Assembly: GCF_900496995.4 (NCBI RefSeq)
Contig: NC_044004.1
Location: forward strand, 55,396,224-55,460,223
Reading direction: 5' to 3'
DNA length: 64,000 nucleotides
Source of the DNA: Aquila chrysaetos chrysaetos
Taxonomy: Eukaryota > Chordata > Aves > Accipitriformes > Accipitridae
The notes below the pieces were generated by a model. The model did no database searches. It saw only the letters and a list, made by a program, of their open reading frames with translations, and had not been told where the DNA came from. How positions within the stretch are numbered: position 1 is the first letter of the stretch; each line of letters starts with the position of its first letter. The position numbers and the translations under genes were made by a program. Below are positions 13,401-27,445 of this stretch, piece after piece.

Positions 13401-14544
13401 AAATCCATCATTAGAAAAAAGATTATTTCTTTATCACTAACTGCTATAAATGTATTTTGATCAGCACCTGTTGATCTTCAGGTTGCTTTGCTTCCCTACA
13501 GATTATTCAAAGAAGGTGGAAAACAATTTCTTTGAAACACAACCCAAGAAAAAACTTACAGCATTGAATCTCAGCTCTTGTGAAAGGTTTTAAAATTTAC
13601 TAAATTTACCTAAATTTACTATTATGCTGTCATGTAAAACAGGCTTCAATAGCCTCAGTGCCAGTACGTCTCCCACAATAAAACAACTCCTAGCAGATTC
13701 AAAAGTACAGCTTCTGGGAGAAAATATTAAGAAGGTCTCACTTCAGCCAATTAGAACAACCCATTCACTATAAAAGCAAGAGTACTGGACTTTTCACATG
13801 CAGGTAGCTCTGCTGCTCTTGTATATGAGAAACAAGCTCCACCACATCACTCCTCCCAGCAGTGCTGCTTCTTTCCTTGAGGTCTGCAGAAAGCATGAGC
13901 AGCTAAGAGTGGTTAGTGAGGGAGACAGGAGAGCTTTGCAGGTAAAGAAAAGTACACCTAACCATATCTTAAGATGAACTCAAGATCATGGATGAACTAG
14001 CAACAAAAGAACCTTTGCAACAAGACGTATTCCATCTGCTGCTTCAAGAACATATGGTCATATTTCATTCTAAGTCATTGCAGGAAGAGCACATCCCTAA
14101 GAACAGGGCAGAAATACAGTGTTTGAAGCTAATCAAGGAAGCACTGGAAGGAAGTGACTCATGAGTGAGCACAAACATCAGCCACTCTAAGCTCAAAGTA
14201 CAGGCAGAACACAAAGCTCATACATCATCATCAGTAGGTTTGGGTGCCCCTGTCTCATTCAAAGAGCTAATAAAGTGAAAGGGCTGTGCACCAGCTGGGT
14301 AGAGTTTCTCTTGGCAACGTTCATGCATTTAATTCATGTACTACATACTTTATCAGGACAGGTAAACATTGGTACTGCTCAAGAACCAGCATTAATGTTC
14401 CAAGTTAATAGCAGACTACCACATTGCCACACTTAGCTTTCAAAAACTGTGCCAGCTAAACACCATATGGGTGCATCTAGATCTCCAAGCCCATCTTCTA
14501 TTGGCTTCTTTCAGGGTGTGTGATCTCACATTTTGCATGAGAAT
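10480..14544. other. Intronic DNA, no gene seen
   Basis: Contains an A-rich stretch (10945-10979) running into CA-rich DNA, an A15 run (12669-12683), and a 138-codon plus-strand ATG frame at 11493-11909. That frame has no recognisable domain and lies antisense to TSPAN5. I see no splice architecture supporting an exon. Confidence 0.65.
10945..10979 (+). repeat. A-rich tract with AAAC units
   Basis: A15 followed by (CAAA)n and another A run, then CA-rich sequence. It could be the decayed tail of a retrotransposed copy, but I see no recognisable source sequence upstream. Confidence 0.7.
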
Positions 14545-14759
14545 GCAGGAGAGGTTATTCTTGACTACTACATCAATTTCTTTCTTACTATTACAAAGCT
14601 ATCATTCATCATTAAGGGTAGTGACACAGTGGAACAGGTTGCCCAGAGAAGCTGTGGATGCCCCATCATTGGAAGATGTCCCTGCTCATGGCAGGGGGGG
14701 TAGGACTAGATGATCTTTAAAGGTCTCTTCCAACCCAAACCATTCTATGATTCTATGAT
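14545..14759 (+). mobile_element. CR1 LINE 3' end, internally deleted
   Basis: From 14612 it follows the CR1 3' region closely: GTGGAACAGGTTGCCCAGAG, TGTCCCTGCTCATGGCAGG, GACTAGATGATCTTTAAAGG, TCTTCCAACCC, then the tail ATTCTATGATTCTATGA. The piece between the 'accctcc-type ggaag' and 'atgtccctg' segments is missing relative to the usual CR1 layout, so about 50 bp appear deleted. Weaker CR1 resemblance reaches back to about 14545. It is 5'-truncated like nearly all CR1 copies and lies antisense to TSPAN5. Confidence 0.88.
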
Positions 14760-17700
14760 CGTGACTACATGTCAACAATGTCACCTACACTGCAGTAAAT
14801 TCAAAACACCAATTCTCTCTTCTCTGCAGTGCTGCTAACGATAATCTGGTACAGAGGTAAGAGGACCTTCCTGCCCTATCCCATTCAGTATGCATGCATA
14901 GCCATTGTGCAAGCAAAAGAAAATCAAGCAGTAATGCAATCCTAAAAAAAAATCCCCAGAAATTTCAGGTCAAAATAACCCAAACCACACATGTTACTCT
15001 GCAGGTCAATCACTCAACTCTACTTCTAAAGGTATAAAGTGAAAATGCAGGTCACATTTGAAAAAAGCTCAAAGCAGGTTGCAAAACAATGCTGAAGTGT
15101 GGATTTACATGGCATGGAGAACTGCTGATCTACTGAAATGAAGCAAGCAACAAAATGAAAGCTCATTGTCTAATTATACTAATATACAGCAATGTACTTG
15201 AGAGAGAAAAAAAGGATTATGTAGTCCTGCAGCAAGCAACTTGCATTAAATGGAGAGAAAAAAACAGCTGAGGACAAGCAGGAACTACAGGTAGCTAAAA
15301 AGCAACTAAAGCAAAATAGATTTGGTACTCCCATTAAAAACCACAATCTTCAATAAACTTGTCAAACATCCACAAATTATCACATCTGCATGTAAAAGAA
15401 GGCTTTTTAATTTTCTACCATTTCAAATTCACTGCACCATTGCATTTAGCTAGCAAGCAGAAATCCGTTACAACAACACAGAGTAGCTCCACCATGTTCT
15501 CTTGCAGTTGATCCTGATTTTCCTTTCAAAGGTCACGTGTATGCACTTACTGATGTCCTCTCTGGGCAGGGTTTAGTCTGTGGTTATGCAAATAATTTTT
15601 CATCAGCAACAGATTTTAAGCCTCAGATCTTCCTCAAGGCACTAGCACTAGTCTTTCTTTAGCTGTTCTCTAAATCGGAACTATGAATTATGTAGTTTTT
15701 CAAGGAAACAAAATAAGACATAAAAACAAAAAAAGCTTTATGTATGTTTCCAACCTATATCATTTCACCCTTTCAGTTTAGAGAGCTGTCAAACCAACAT
15801 TTATGCCAGTACAATTAACAATGTCACCTACCAGCAGGTGGTGAATCTGCCACCAAGACAGTCAGTCACTTCATATTACACCAAGCTGAAACTCACTGAA
15901 ATTTTTCTGGAAGTAAGGATGCTCCTCAAAACAAACTAAGCATCATTAAAGGGGACAGGATTTTCTATGTTGCTCTGCAAGGAGTTATTGAATGTAACTG
16001 GAACTACCGGAAAAAACAGTATTACTAAACAAAGATTTGCAACTTGAGTCCTAATAACCAAGTACTTTGAATTAAAGCAGCAGACATGTCATTCACACCT
16101 CATTGCTGTCTTGTGGATCTCTTCTGCAGGGACTAGAACACACTTGACAATGATCCAGATGCAACACTTAAGCATTTATTTTGCACACACAGCACTTGGC
16201 ACAATTAAAGTTTTGATCAACAGATCACAGTCATCAGTGCTGAAGAAAACAAAGAGAACCAGCACACTTGAGAAGAGTCCTTATCTTCTGTTTCTCATAC
16301 CACCACCTGTCTCAAAGCCCTTCAACACCCTAGAGGGAATCCCAGTGAGGAAAGTAATCTTTTCCAGTAGGCACTGCCACATGCAATTTACTCCATGCCA
16401 TGGGACCCCACTAACAATACAGCTATTGTGAGAATACATTCCCACATCATCAGTGCCAGTTTACATCAATCTGGGACAGCAGCAGCCACTGCTTGACACT
16501 GGTCTTTTAGCTGGCCACCAGTTTCATTTCCTCAGAGCACCTGGTTTCCAAAACCTTAGAGAAAAGCTAATTTTAGCAGTGGCGAGAAATCTTAACAGAT
16601 TTCAGAAACCCTGTGATCAGGCTACAGTGCCATTTTCCACATTTCTAAATGTCTAATTGGCTTCTCCATGGTCCCTATGGATGTAGGCTAGGAATACAGC
16701 TCATGGCAACAGCCCACAGAAGACCATTTGGGTTGTTCTTATCAAGCTACAGGAGATAAAAAACAGAAGGGGAAGCAAAGGGAAATCACCCTGCAATATA
16801 ACCACCAAAGTGGAATGACATTTGGAGTGACAGCTTCTTTATGTACACATCTGCCCCTTCCTAATCAGAGATGTAGCCCAGATCTTCAAAGCTGAACTTC
16901 TTTAGAAAAAGAAAAAAAAAAATTGGATAAAATTTCCTGTGCTCGTGTCATTAAATATATGATGAAAAGCATAGTAAAACTAAATTCAATTGCAACTTTC
17001 ATAAGTGTGAAGTATCCTAATGCCGCAGCAGAGCTCCTCCAAGATTTACACTGCACTGTGGAACAGCTAGGATAACTCTACAAGGACAACTCCTCTACAG
17101 GTTTTTGGCTTTTATTATGAGAATTGATTCAAATAACAATAACCAGATGCTCTAGTTATGTAATGAACTCTTAAAACATTTCCACGTGTATTTTCAACAA
17201 CAGTTGAGATCTTGCCCTAAGTGACACGTTTGGTTGTTCCACAGCAGAGAGTGCCTTTACTCCACATTCACGTACACAATCAAATACTGCTTTACACAAG
17301 CAGCTGAAATACACTACGCTTCAAAGTTTTTATACTTGCTTACAAATGCTCTGAGAGCAGCAACAGATGTGCATGGCATGTACTATTAAGAAAAAACACA
17401 CTAAGTAAGTGAAACAAAAGAAATAAAGTATTAAAGATCCAACAGATGGGAATGCTTAATGCAGACACAGAAGTTACAGCCCTATTTGCAATTGTCACTT
17501 CGGTTATCACAACCTCCTTCTACCTTCTCTCAGAAAGTGACCAGGAGGAAGGCAACAGAGGCAAGCACTGGGTTTGGGGAGGGGAGGGTGTTGAGCATTT
17601 TAAAAGAAAGCAGCTCGTAACAGTGTTAACTAGTGTACCTATGGAACACGGACTCTTATTGTTGACATGGCATGCTGCAAAATTTGCCACAGTCACTACT

Positions 17701-18709
17701 CACTGGCTTTAACTTAATCCCAACTGGAATAGCAAGAAAGATCCTCCCTGCCAGATGCTTGGCCTCTCCCTTTTTGCAGTTTTAGTTGATGCATCCATGG
17801 GTGTTAATAACCAAATAGCCACGACAGAGTTCTCCCCAATACGTTGCCACAGTCAGTGGGGGAACAGCAAGCTAACCAGCAGCTTCTCATGAATGATTTG
17901 TTCATTCACATGCCAAGTATTATGCAAAGGGACAGTTCAGCAATAGCTAAATGGCTTGGGCCATATAATCTAGATATTTTACTACTTCAAGAGATCTTTG
18001 ACAGAGATCTATTTTTTTCTCTCCCTCTCTCCAGTCCTTAGAGCTGAAAAACTGTATGAGAACTAGGGGGTTTTTATGTTTGTGTTGAAACCTGAAGTTG
18101 TTTGCCTACTATTGAGTCTAGCTGTTGAGAAAGCCTTATTTGATGTGCACAAAGTCAGGCAAGAAGTTTAACAGTTCCACTGGCACACAGCTCTTGCAAG
18201 AGGTCAAGATCACATCAAGTACAGCTGCTTTTACAAGAACTTGAATCAGTTACTTAGAGGGATTCTAAAAAATAATGCTTGTGTCTTCAAATTTGGTTTC
18301 AATTTGACTATGTTCACTGGTAACCAGTGAAGAGGTGCCGTGACATAATGTATTCTCAATTCAGAAAAGTTGGCACGTGAAGAGCTCAAAGACTTGTAAA
18401 ATCTGTCATTACTAGTAGTCAGCCATCTTTTTGATCAAGTACAAGTAGGAACAGGTACTCATGAACAGCAGTTGGTGGTATTGAAGATCCCGAGCAATGT
18501 CAGTTACCTATTTTCTTTCCACTAGGTAAAACCACTTGATAAGTCACATGACCACTTGGGGAGACCACCATCTGATCCATTTGCAGAACTCACCACACAG
18601 AACCAGAACCTCCCCTTAACCCCAAAATGAGGCTTTTTTTTTTTAAGAAAAACCATAATTTCCTTTCCTTCACAAAATATGCTCTGTCTTAGGAATCCAC
18701 CAGAAAGGC
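14760..18709. other. Intronic DNA, no gene seen
   Basis: Plain intronic sequence between two CR1 fragments. Only short open frames (up to about 106 codons at 16111-16431, plus strand) without recognisable features. Confidence 0.7.
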
Positions 18710-18834
18710 TAGCACAGACATGGTACTTAGGGACATGGTTTACTGGTGGACTTGGCAGCATTACGTTTACAGTTAGACTCAATGAGCTTAAAGGTCTTTT
18801 CCAACCTAAATGATTTTGTGATAACCTTGGATAC
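18710..18834 (+). mobile_element. CR1 LINE 3' end, diverged
   Basis: It matches the CR1 segments GGTACTTAGGGACATGGTTT, GGTGGACTTGGCAG, TTAGACTCAATGAGCTTAAA and GGTCTTTTCCAACCTAAATG. The tail has decayed to a single degenerate unit (TGATTTTGTGAT). The divergence suggests it is older than the copy at 30110. Plus strand. Confidence 0.85.
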
Positions 18835-21800
18835 CTTGGCTTTGTAAGGCAGTATGAAGATTACTGTACTGCCACTTTCCCAACACCAATCGGGAAAAAT
18901 TTGTGAATAAAACTTAGGCATGTGTAGAAGTGTTCCAAATGACATACAGTGGAGGTCTGAACTTCACCAGGTCACACATGAACATTGATGCATGTCATAT
19001 GTTCTTGCAACAGTGAACCTTCATAGAGCTATGACTGTACTTGCTCAAGAGCTAGACTGAAAGCTCTGCGGTTCACCACCTTCATACTCTGCACAACTGT
19101 AATAACCATTAATAGCTGAGGCAGCAGCCACAAAAGAGCAACTCCCCCTCTTGGCAGAGCTCAAAAGAGCTCTCTCCAGCCTCCAGCAGCAGCCAAGCAT
19201 CACAGATTTGTGGCTTTATGATCTAGAAGGCCTTGCCGCTGCCAGATGGATGCATTTCTAGACTGTTGGGAGATGTACTTGGTTAGGTCTTCACTCTGCT
19301 TCACTCTCCCTTTACCCCCAGTTCTTGCACTGAAGGCAGTCTTACTTTAAAAACTTCACATTTTTATTTAAAAAAAAAAAAAAAACGAAACAAAACCCCC
19401 ACACTTTAGCAAGATTTTCAAAGTCTTATATGTGCCTTCACTGGAGTTTATTATCAAAAAGCGTTTAGCCTTTTGAAAGTTATAACCCTTAGGGGAGGCA
19501 GTAAGCATGCGTTATATCCATATTACTGGCAAATATGGACAAAGAATTAGCTCTGCTGGATTCCAAACCCAAAAGCAATAACAAACCAACCAAGGTCCAT
19601 TCCCTAGCACACCCCCTTATTTTGCTCACCTTTCTAGGAGGCTCATGATCATAACTGCTACTGTTAGTTATCTGTCCTTCCCTCTGGAAGGGGCTGAATA
19701 AAGTCATGCAAAATAAAGCTCAGGCAGGGAATTGTGGAGCTACATGGATTTATATATATCATGCTGCCACTATTCCCTTCTCAGCGCACTGGGACTAACA
19801 GAAAAGGAAAATGATCAGAAGAACACCTATCAAGACCTGAAACAACAGCAAGAAAGAAATGAACTATCAAACTGCAAAGATGCAACAAGCTCTTCATCTC
19901 CTTAAGCACCTGCACGCACATGGGCGCAGGATCGCCCACCCACAGCAAGCCACAGCCCCAGAGCCATACAAACCACACAGCCTGCAGCACACAGCTCAGG
20001 CATCAGTGATGTGTACTCAGGAGACTGACACCACATGCTACACGCTTGCTCAGTTCAAGCAGTTCAGAAACGGCAGAACAAGTCACAAATTACGATAGAC
20101 ACAGCTTTAAGTTACCCACACCACTGATCATCGGTCCCTACATGACAGTTTTGGAAGCCAGTGTAGAAAGACCAAAGGAGAACTGTGCAACACTTTCAAA
20201 GCTAAGAACTCCTCCCTCTTTGTCACACACTACCAAAAGCTCACAGATCCCCCTTATTCTTTCTCCTCTGATTTGCTCAGAATTCTCAAAACTCATCACT
20301 CCACCCACCATTCTCATTAGTTAACCAGCCAGTTCAACCAGGGAGCCAGTTTTTGTTGAGTTTTCTTTCACCACTCAGTAAGATTCAGCATTACCAATCC
20401 CAAAACCATTCCCACCATCACAGCTTCAAAATTAACATTGCAACAATTACACCTATTTCTTTTAATGTTGCAACAATAAACATTGGGCTAAAACAAAAAA
20501 ATCACCACGGCAGCATGACAAATTGAAGACAATTTTTACATTTAAAAAAGGTTTCCCACCCCTCTCTTGAACTACTCCATTAATATAAATACCATTTCCT
20601 GAAGTTCACTCTAACCCCAAAATCTGCACTATTGTTTCTACTCCTGAAAATTCAAAGTAAAACACTTCTAGAAATATGCATCTGCATGGTGCTCAGCAAG
20701 GATGACAGAAACAACTATTTATTAGTTACTCATTCAGTTTCTTTTAGCACGCCTTGAATGGGAGCATATATAGTAGTTCTACTAGACAAGCCATTACAAC
20801 ACAGATACTCCTACTGAGGAAAATATAAATACATAGAGAAGTTGCACAGCAGTGTGAAACACACCCTTCTGCTATTTTGGTTAATAAAGATGTTTTTGAA
20901 AACTCCAGCTCCTTCCCCTTTAAAGCCTTCCATCTACAAAAGAACAATGCTTCAGACAGGCAGCAGTCTCCATACAATAGATGTTCTCTACTATATCAGG
21001 GCATTTGTTTCCTAGGAAACAAGTAAAAAAAAAGACAAAAAGTATCCAGTATGTTAAATATGCAAATAAACTAGGTCATACCAGTCATATTTTACTCATT
21101 GGAGCAAAGAATCCACAACACATGATATTTTGGAGTACAGGATTAGTTTTTCAGTAACTGCTCAAAACTAAATGATCTTTATTTTTCCACAGGCACCTCT
21201 GAAGTACACTGCTTTTTAGGAATAAACGCAAGATCAGCAAGGAAGGGCTTTACTTAGAGCATGAAAATACATGTTGTTTTAATGCCAAAAAAATTATCCT
21301 TAATTCAAGTGTTTTCTAACTAGCCAGCTATCTGCATAGCCTACCAAATTCTGGGCAAAGCATTGCCAATAGCAAGTCACAACAAAGCCTATTATTCCAG
21401 TCCAAAACCTTACCAAATTCTAGGCAAGTTTCCACTGTGCTTGTCTACAGCCCATGAGAGCTCCAGTCTTAGAGTAATTGGCTTCTTAACACACAGACCA
21501 GGCCAAGCCTCACTGCAGTAGGAAGTAGAGGAAACAGAACAGAGCAAACTACCCTTTTGAACAATACTTTTCAGTGTCCTGAATGTAATATATCAGCAGT
21601 TGTTTCCCAAGCTCCCATGAAAAAAAACGGAAAGGGTTCAGGGAAGGGTGAGCAGGTCAGTCTCAACAACAACAAAGAAAACAAAACCAAAAAACACACC
21701 CCACCCAAACCAAAAACCCAACAGTTGCATGCCCCATTCTTTCTTAAAAACGCCTCCCAATTCCTACTGGCTTCCAGGGAATTCTTATTTCAGAGAAGAA

Positions 21801-23895
21801 AACCAAGGTGCACAAGCACAACAGAATATTGTTAGTAACTTGCTCTTCATTATTACATTTGGAACAACATGTCAAGAATATGCTTGGTCAGAAGGAGAAG
21901 CACAATTATTTATATTATTACAGCACCTGCACTAGTGCCCACAGGAAACACAGACTAGTGCAGTCAACCCAAACCAAGCATCGTCACAAACCTCAAAATC
22001 TCCTATCAGCCTGTTCGAAAGTATGGCAATCACCTAGCACAGTATTAAATGAACAAAGTATCTTATGTTGCGGAAGGGCCACACCACCAAGCTTAAAAAC
22101 TGTCAGCTGAGTCATACCAGTATCAGTTCACAGAATAATGAATTCTACACTGTAGCTACACACTCCCTCTCTGACACTGAGCTACTGCTAAAAGAGTCTT
22201 TTCAGCCCATATTAGACAGGGAGCTGTAACAAAAGTGTGCTGGTCATAACTGAGAGCTGAAAGAATATTGCCTGAAAGAAAAAAAGCCACCAATGCTATT
22301 TATATTGCTTCTACAATCTTTGCAAATCACAGTGTGACAGTAGGCAATTACAGTCTACCAAGTACTTCAGGTACTGTTCCTCTTTGCTGATTCCCCAGCC
22401 TGCAGAAGAGACTAGCAGGAGCAAAGGTGCCCTCATGAACTCTTGACATATGTTTTGTTAGTTATGGTATTAAATAGGAAGAGGATGCAGATATGCTGCT
22501 CAGCCCTCTTCCTCACCTTTAAAGGATAACACAAACACAAAGGTATGCCAAAAGTTCAGGGAAAAGTTATTTATTTAATCAGCCGGGGAAGGACAGGGAG
22601 GAGCTTTACACAAAAGCCAGTCTTCTGAACCCACATGAAAGTCAAGCAACAGTGGTTCACAAAAATGTGTTCAAGGATGATACAATTTCAGAACCAAAAA
22701 AAGAAGTGAGCACCATCAGCTAACAGGAATGGTAGAACTCCTGCAATTAAATTTACAATTCCTCAGCAACCTTTTTGGGTATCTCACTACACCCTGGACT
22801 CTCTTCCAAAACATTCTTGGACTGATCAGAATTAAGCAGAAATTTGTATTCCTTCACATCACCACAAACAGCAAATCAGTGCACAGAATACTTCTCATTC
22901 TCTCCAAGGAGAACATTTACTGTTTAAAAAAAAAAAAACAAAAAAAAAAAAGGAAGAGTCAACACATGGTTAAAACAGCAACTCTCCACAAGAGCAGCTA
23001 ACAAAGAAAGATCAACTTACTCAATCCAAGCACTAGTTGGCAAGTTCACATTACAGGCCCACTATGGTTTGCACCAATTGGGGTGGGGTTACCAGGAAAG
23101 AGCTACCAATGGCGACAGAAGTACCCTGCCACTGCTCCTCAGCAAGGATGCTGCATGGACACTTGCTTTCCCGCTCATTCTGCTGTATGTGACACGGAAA
23201 TACAGGATGCCATCTTACAGGACTATTCATCTGACACCTGCTAATAGCACTAAATTTACTGAAGAAAAAAAAATAACACGTGCATTTGTTTGCTTTCATG
23301 TAACAGTTTACTTGCAAAATGTTGTTCCCTAGCCCCACCACCAAGGTAGCTTTCAGTTGCCTAATCAGCATGATAAAAGGAACAGCATGAGCAAGTCCTG
23401 CTACTTCCCTCTCTCCAAATCTATAAAGTCAATTATATAAATCAAGACATTTTAATGTAGCACAACTGTGGATTAAAAAGTTCTAAGCTTAGGCATGTTT
23501 TGTTTTTAGGTTTCCACAGTGCAGAGTATTATTAAGTATGACAAAATGGAATAGCCTATGTATTCATTCAGGAGAGTTATCTGAATTACCACTGGCATGT
23601 GTTCATTGCTTCCAGATTTGGGGAATTAGACAAAGAAACAGTTAACAGCTTGATCCTGAACACCATTCAGATCCCTTTAGTGAATCCTCCTACTCTCCCT
23701 GTGAGCAAGAAGTCACCAGTCCCATTATAATCCTCCTCACCTGACCTAACAGCAGCATAATTCTATTCTGATCAATGGTTATTGAATATAAATTTCAATT
23801 ATCATAATAAGTGAAATCTGCTGTAAGAGTAATTACTTTGTTAAAAGTTAAAGACTAAAGAAGGTACTGCAAAAGAACTTTTTTCCAGGGTGGGC

Positions 23896-23915
23896 TTTTT
23901 TTTTTTTTTTTTTTT
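23896..23915 (+). repeat. T20 homopolymer
   Basis: Twenty consecutive T on the plus strand (poly-A on the TSPAN5 strand). No attached element is recognisable. Confidence 0.85.
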
Positions 23916-25860
23916 GTAATTAGTAAGACAGTTTACCCAAGGCGGGGAGGGAGGGAAGGAACCTTTTTCCCCACTGGTCTTGGAAGAATGTTCACCTGAG
24001 CATGAAGTTTAAAGAAAGGGACCTTTTGATCCTGTCTGCCACTATAAGCACCATACATGAAAATTGTGATTAAATATATGGGGACATTAACCCTGCTCCT
24101 CCTGCATCTTGTTACTGCATGCATCTGCATTAGGCATTACTGAAGATGTTCCAGATACCTAATATACAGAGAAGAAAAAAACAAGCCCCAAGAAGCAGCT
24201 ACCCTAATCATTAGCAGGCAGTCTGGCAAGGCCACTGTTTCATTAAGCAGCAAGGAAGCAGATAAAGCACTCAGTAGTTGATTCCAGAGGTATTTCATTC
24301 AAAGATATTAAAATAAATCTGATTACGGAGGTAATAATGGCATTTTGTTCTTGTTAAGTCCACTTGGTAGACAGAACAGCAATTCTATGGTAGGTCCCAT
24401 GACTATTTCCAAACATTACTATATGCTTATACAATTTCCATAATTACTATGATACTTTTAAGGAAAAATTTAAAACAGGGCAAGTTTTCAAAGAGCACTT
24501 ACATGATTTAGAAACCTCTGATTAACATTCAACATGGACTTTAGTGTGCTGTATTAGCAATGAGAAATTCTTATCAGCCTCCATCAATCTGAAATCACTT
24601 CTGATGACAGCCACAGCTTACACTACTTTTGAAAGTTTTATCAAATTCTCTTTCCTCTAAACTAAGCCTTTGCAAATTAGGACCCTTTTTCCACAGTATA
24701 CAAAGGCAGTGTCACTGATTACAGATAGGACTCTCTAAGTGCTTGAAGTCTACCCTTGTCCAGCTAAGGCCTAAATAACTCTTTACAAAAAAAATTATTT
24801 GATGGCCACACTTAGCTTCATTAAAGAGCTCTGGAAAAATGTTGTCAAGACTGTTCCCTCCAGAACCCACTCAGAAGACGCAGATAATCAGACCAATACT
24901 TTCATTAAATGCTCCAGTGGCCCAGTCAGAACTTAAGGCTTACAATTACTGCATTCCAAAAGAGGACTGAGGGGTAAAAAATCCACTCAACTTGAAAAGA
25001 CTTCAGTTTTGAAGAAAGAAAATGAAATGGGTGGAAACACCTTCATGGCTTAACATGCTCTCCCGAAAATTAAAAGAGGATGTGAAATTCACATACAGAG
25101 GTAATCAATACATTTACACTCAAATTATGGTTTTTAAACTATTTTCCAAGAGGCAATCTGATTAAATCAGAAAGATGGTTGCACTGCTGCAGAGGCTTGC
25201 ATTTGAAGCCAAAACATATCTACATTAAAGAGAAACCATTGAGTCATTGCACAAATCATGGAGATCCTCCATATCCATAATCCAGAGAGCAGTGGATCAG
25301 ACAAGTAGACCAGACTAACCCTGCATTGAGGACTAGCTGACAAGTACATAAACGGAAATACAAAGGAACAGTTCCTTATGTTTTACATGACTTTTCAGGG
25401 ACTAAAGATGAACCGTTTACTGAAATGCTTTTGCTTAGGCCTGCCTTACAATTCTGACAATGCCCTGAAGAGAAATCCATCATGACAGTAGCTACAACAC
25501 AAAGGGATGCAAATTTAACATGGATTTTTCCATTCCATGGGGAAAAAGAGAAAGAAAAAAAAAAATTTCCAAAGAGGGTGAAAAAAAAAAAAAAACCAAC
25601 AACAACAAACACTCAAACAAAATATTAGTCAGTTTAATTTTTTCCCACAAAGATGTTGGAATTCAGGCTCTGGACGAAACACATAAATAGGAGGACTAGC
25701 AAAAATATGAGCAGTTGCCCTTAGAGAAGAACATTCAACACCATTGGCATGAGCCAAATGCTGGTGCCCAATATAAGCCAAACCAGCCTGCAGGGCCTAC
25801 AGCAGGAAAAAGCAGAGAAGAGGTGGGCACAGTTACTTTAATAAAAAGATTAATAATAAA

Positions 25861-25892
25861 CATCATCATCATCATCATCACCACCACCACCA
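25861..25892 (+). repeat. (CAT)n(CAC)n trinucleotide repeat
   Basis: Six CAT units pass directly into a run of CAC/ACC units, a compound trinucleotide microsatellite that probably arose by substitution and expansion within one array. Confidence 0.85.
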
Positions 25893-26846
25893 CATATCAC
25901 CTACAAGGAAGCAGCCTCACATACAAGCATATTGAGCTGAAGAACATCTGCCATGTCAGAGACACACAGGGTAAAAACAAAACAAAACCAACCCCCAAAA
26001 AACACACATACACAGTTGGGTCAGGAAATCTACATAGGCAATTTTGTGGCATTCCATCCCACCACCAAATAGCTCCCTCTCCACCCTGTGGGAGCTAAAG
26101 ACCCCCTATATAAACATTGTAAGACACCAGGCTTCAAGAAAATAAAAACCCATCAGAGTAAACACTCACTGCTGTGCCCTCAGTCACACACACACAATGG
26201 CAACACAATGGTTCTGCTGTTTCTAACACTCTGCCTGCCTTCATGGGGAGATGAGAACAGGAATTAGCCCTGTATCTTCATCAGCCATAAAAAGAACAAA
26301 AATAGTCCCTCTTCTCCAGGCAGTATAAAAAGGAAAAAGACTTGAGCTTCTGATGAAACCCACACTGCTAACTCTTTTCTCTGCAAACTGCTCCAGTCAC
26401 TCAAGTATATAAAACATTTGGAGTGACTGGATTGCTGCTCCTATTCAGCCCAGTGGTAAAAGACTGTGACTGATACAAACGCAGAGGAAATTCTTGAGGA
26501 AAAGAAGAAAGTCAAGTGAAGATGATGTGGGAAGGTCTGATCTGCCATTGCAGTGTCAGCCAAGAGTGGCTACAGGAGATCTTTGTATTTTAATTTATGC
26601 TCTCTCAGTCAGGCTAAGGAGCCGCAGCTGCTGCAGTAAAAGCAGAGAACACATGGCTGTCAACAGAGCAGACAGGAGGGCAGTCCTTATTGCCTTCTAC
26701 CCTGTGGAGAGAAGAAAGATAGTAGGAAAAGATTTCCCCAGCAGGGACCCCTCACTGTAAAAACAGATTCTGGCTGGCAAGAGCAAAAGCTGTCCCCTTC
26801 AACGAGCCTCAGCAGTATTGGTATGGAGCAGAAAAACAGAACCAGG

Positions 26847-26882
26847 AAAAAAAAAAAAATATATATATATATACACACACAC
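26847..26882 (+). repeat. Composite poly-A, (TA)n, (CA)n microsatellite
   Basis: A run of 13 A continues into TATATATA units and then ACACACAC units. It is a three-part compound microsatellite, possibly grown on a retrotransposon tail. Confidence 0.85.
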
Positions 26883-27424
26883 CCAAACATACCTGTATAT
26901 ATATAAAATAAACATCCTAACATACACTGCTCACATTGGATTTTATTAATGCTAGTAGGAACCCCATTTGCTAGCAATTAAACCTAGGATTATACCTAGC
27001 CTAAAGCATTAGATCCAGTTTGCAGGATGGGTTTGTTTCTCACTCAGTAGAATCTATCATATCTAAGATCAGGGCATGATGCAGAACAGTTAGGCAGCAA
27101 GCACCAAGTTGGGGGGGCAGAGAGGGAACAACTCTTTGCTGTTGCCAAGAAAACATGAATTAACCAAATACTTCACATATATACATATATCTAACAAAAC
27201 AAAAATAAGCCACCCCAAAAACCCACAAAACTACACACTCAAAAACTTAAGAAAACCGAAAGTATCAACCAAACAAAATAACACGCCTTTAAATGCTAAG
27301 CCTTAGAGTGTTTTGTTCCATTGTCCAAATTTTCATTGAAGTACTTCTAAAACAGATCCCCATGCAGCAAATAAAACAGATTTCAGGATAAATAGCTACC
27401 AAACTGTTTTCTCAGGCCTTTTAT

Positions 27425-27445
27425 TTTTTTTTTTTTTTTTTTTTT
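27425..27445 (+). repeat. T21 homopolymer
   Basis: Twenty-one consecutive T, preceded by TTTTA. No target duplication or source element was seen. Confidence 0.85.

Noticed and set aside
14774..15831. Identical 15-mer AACAATGTCACCTAC at 14774 and 15817
   Set aside because: One or two exact 15-mer repeats are expected by chance in 64 kb, and the similarity does not extend on either side.
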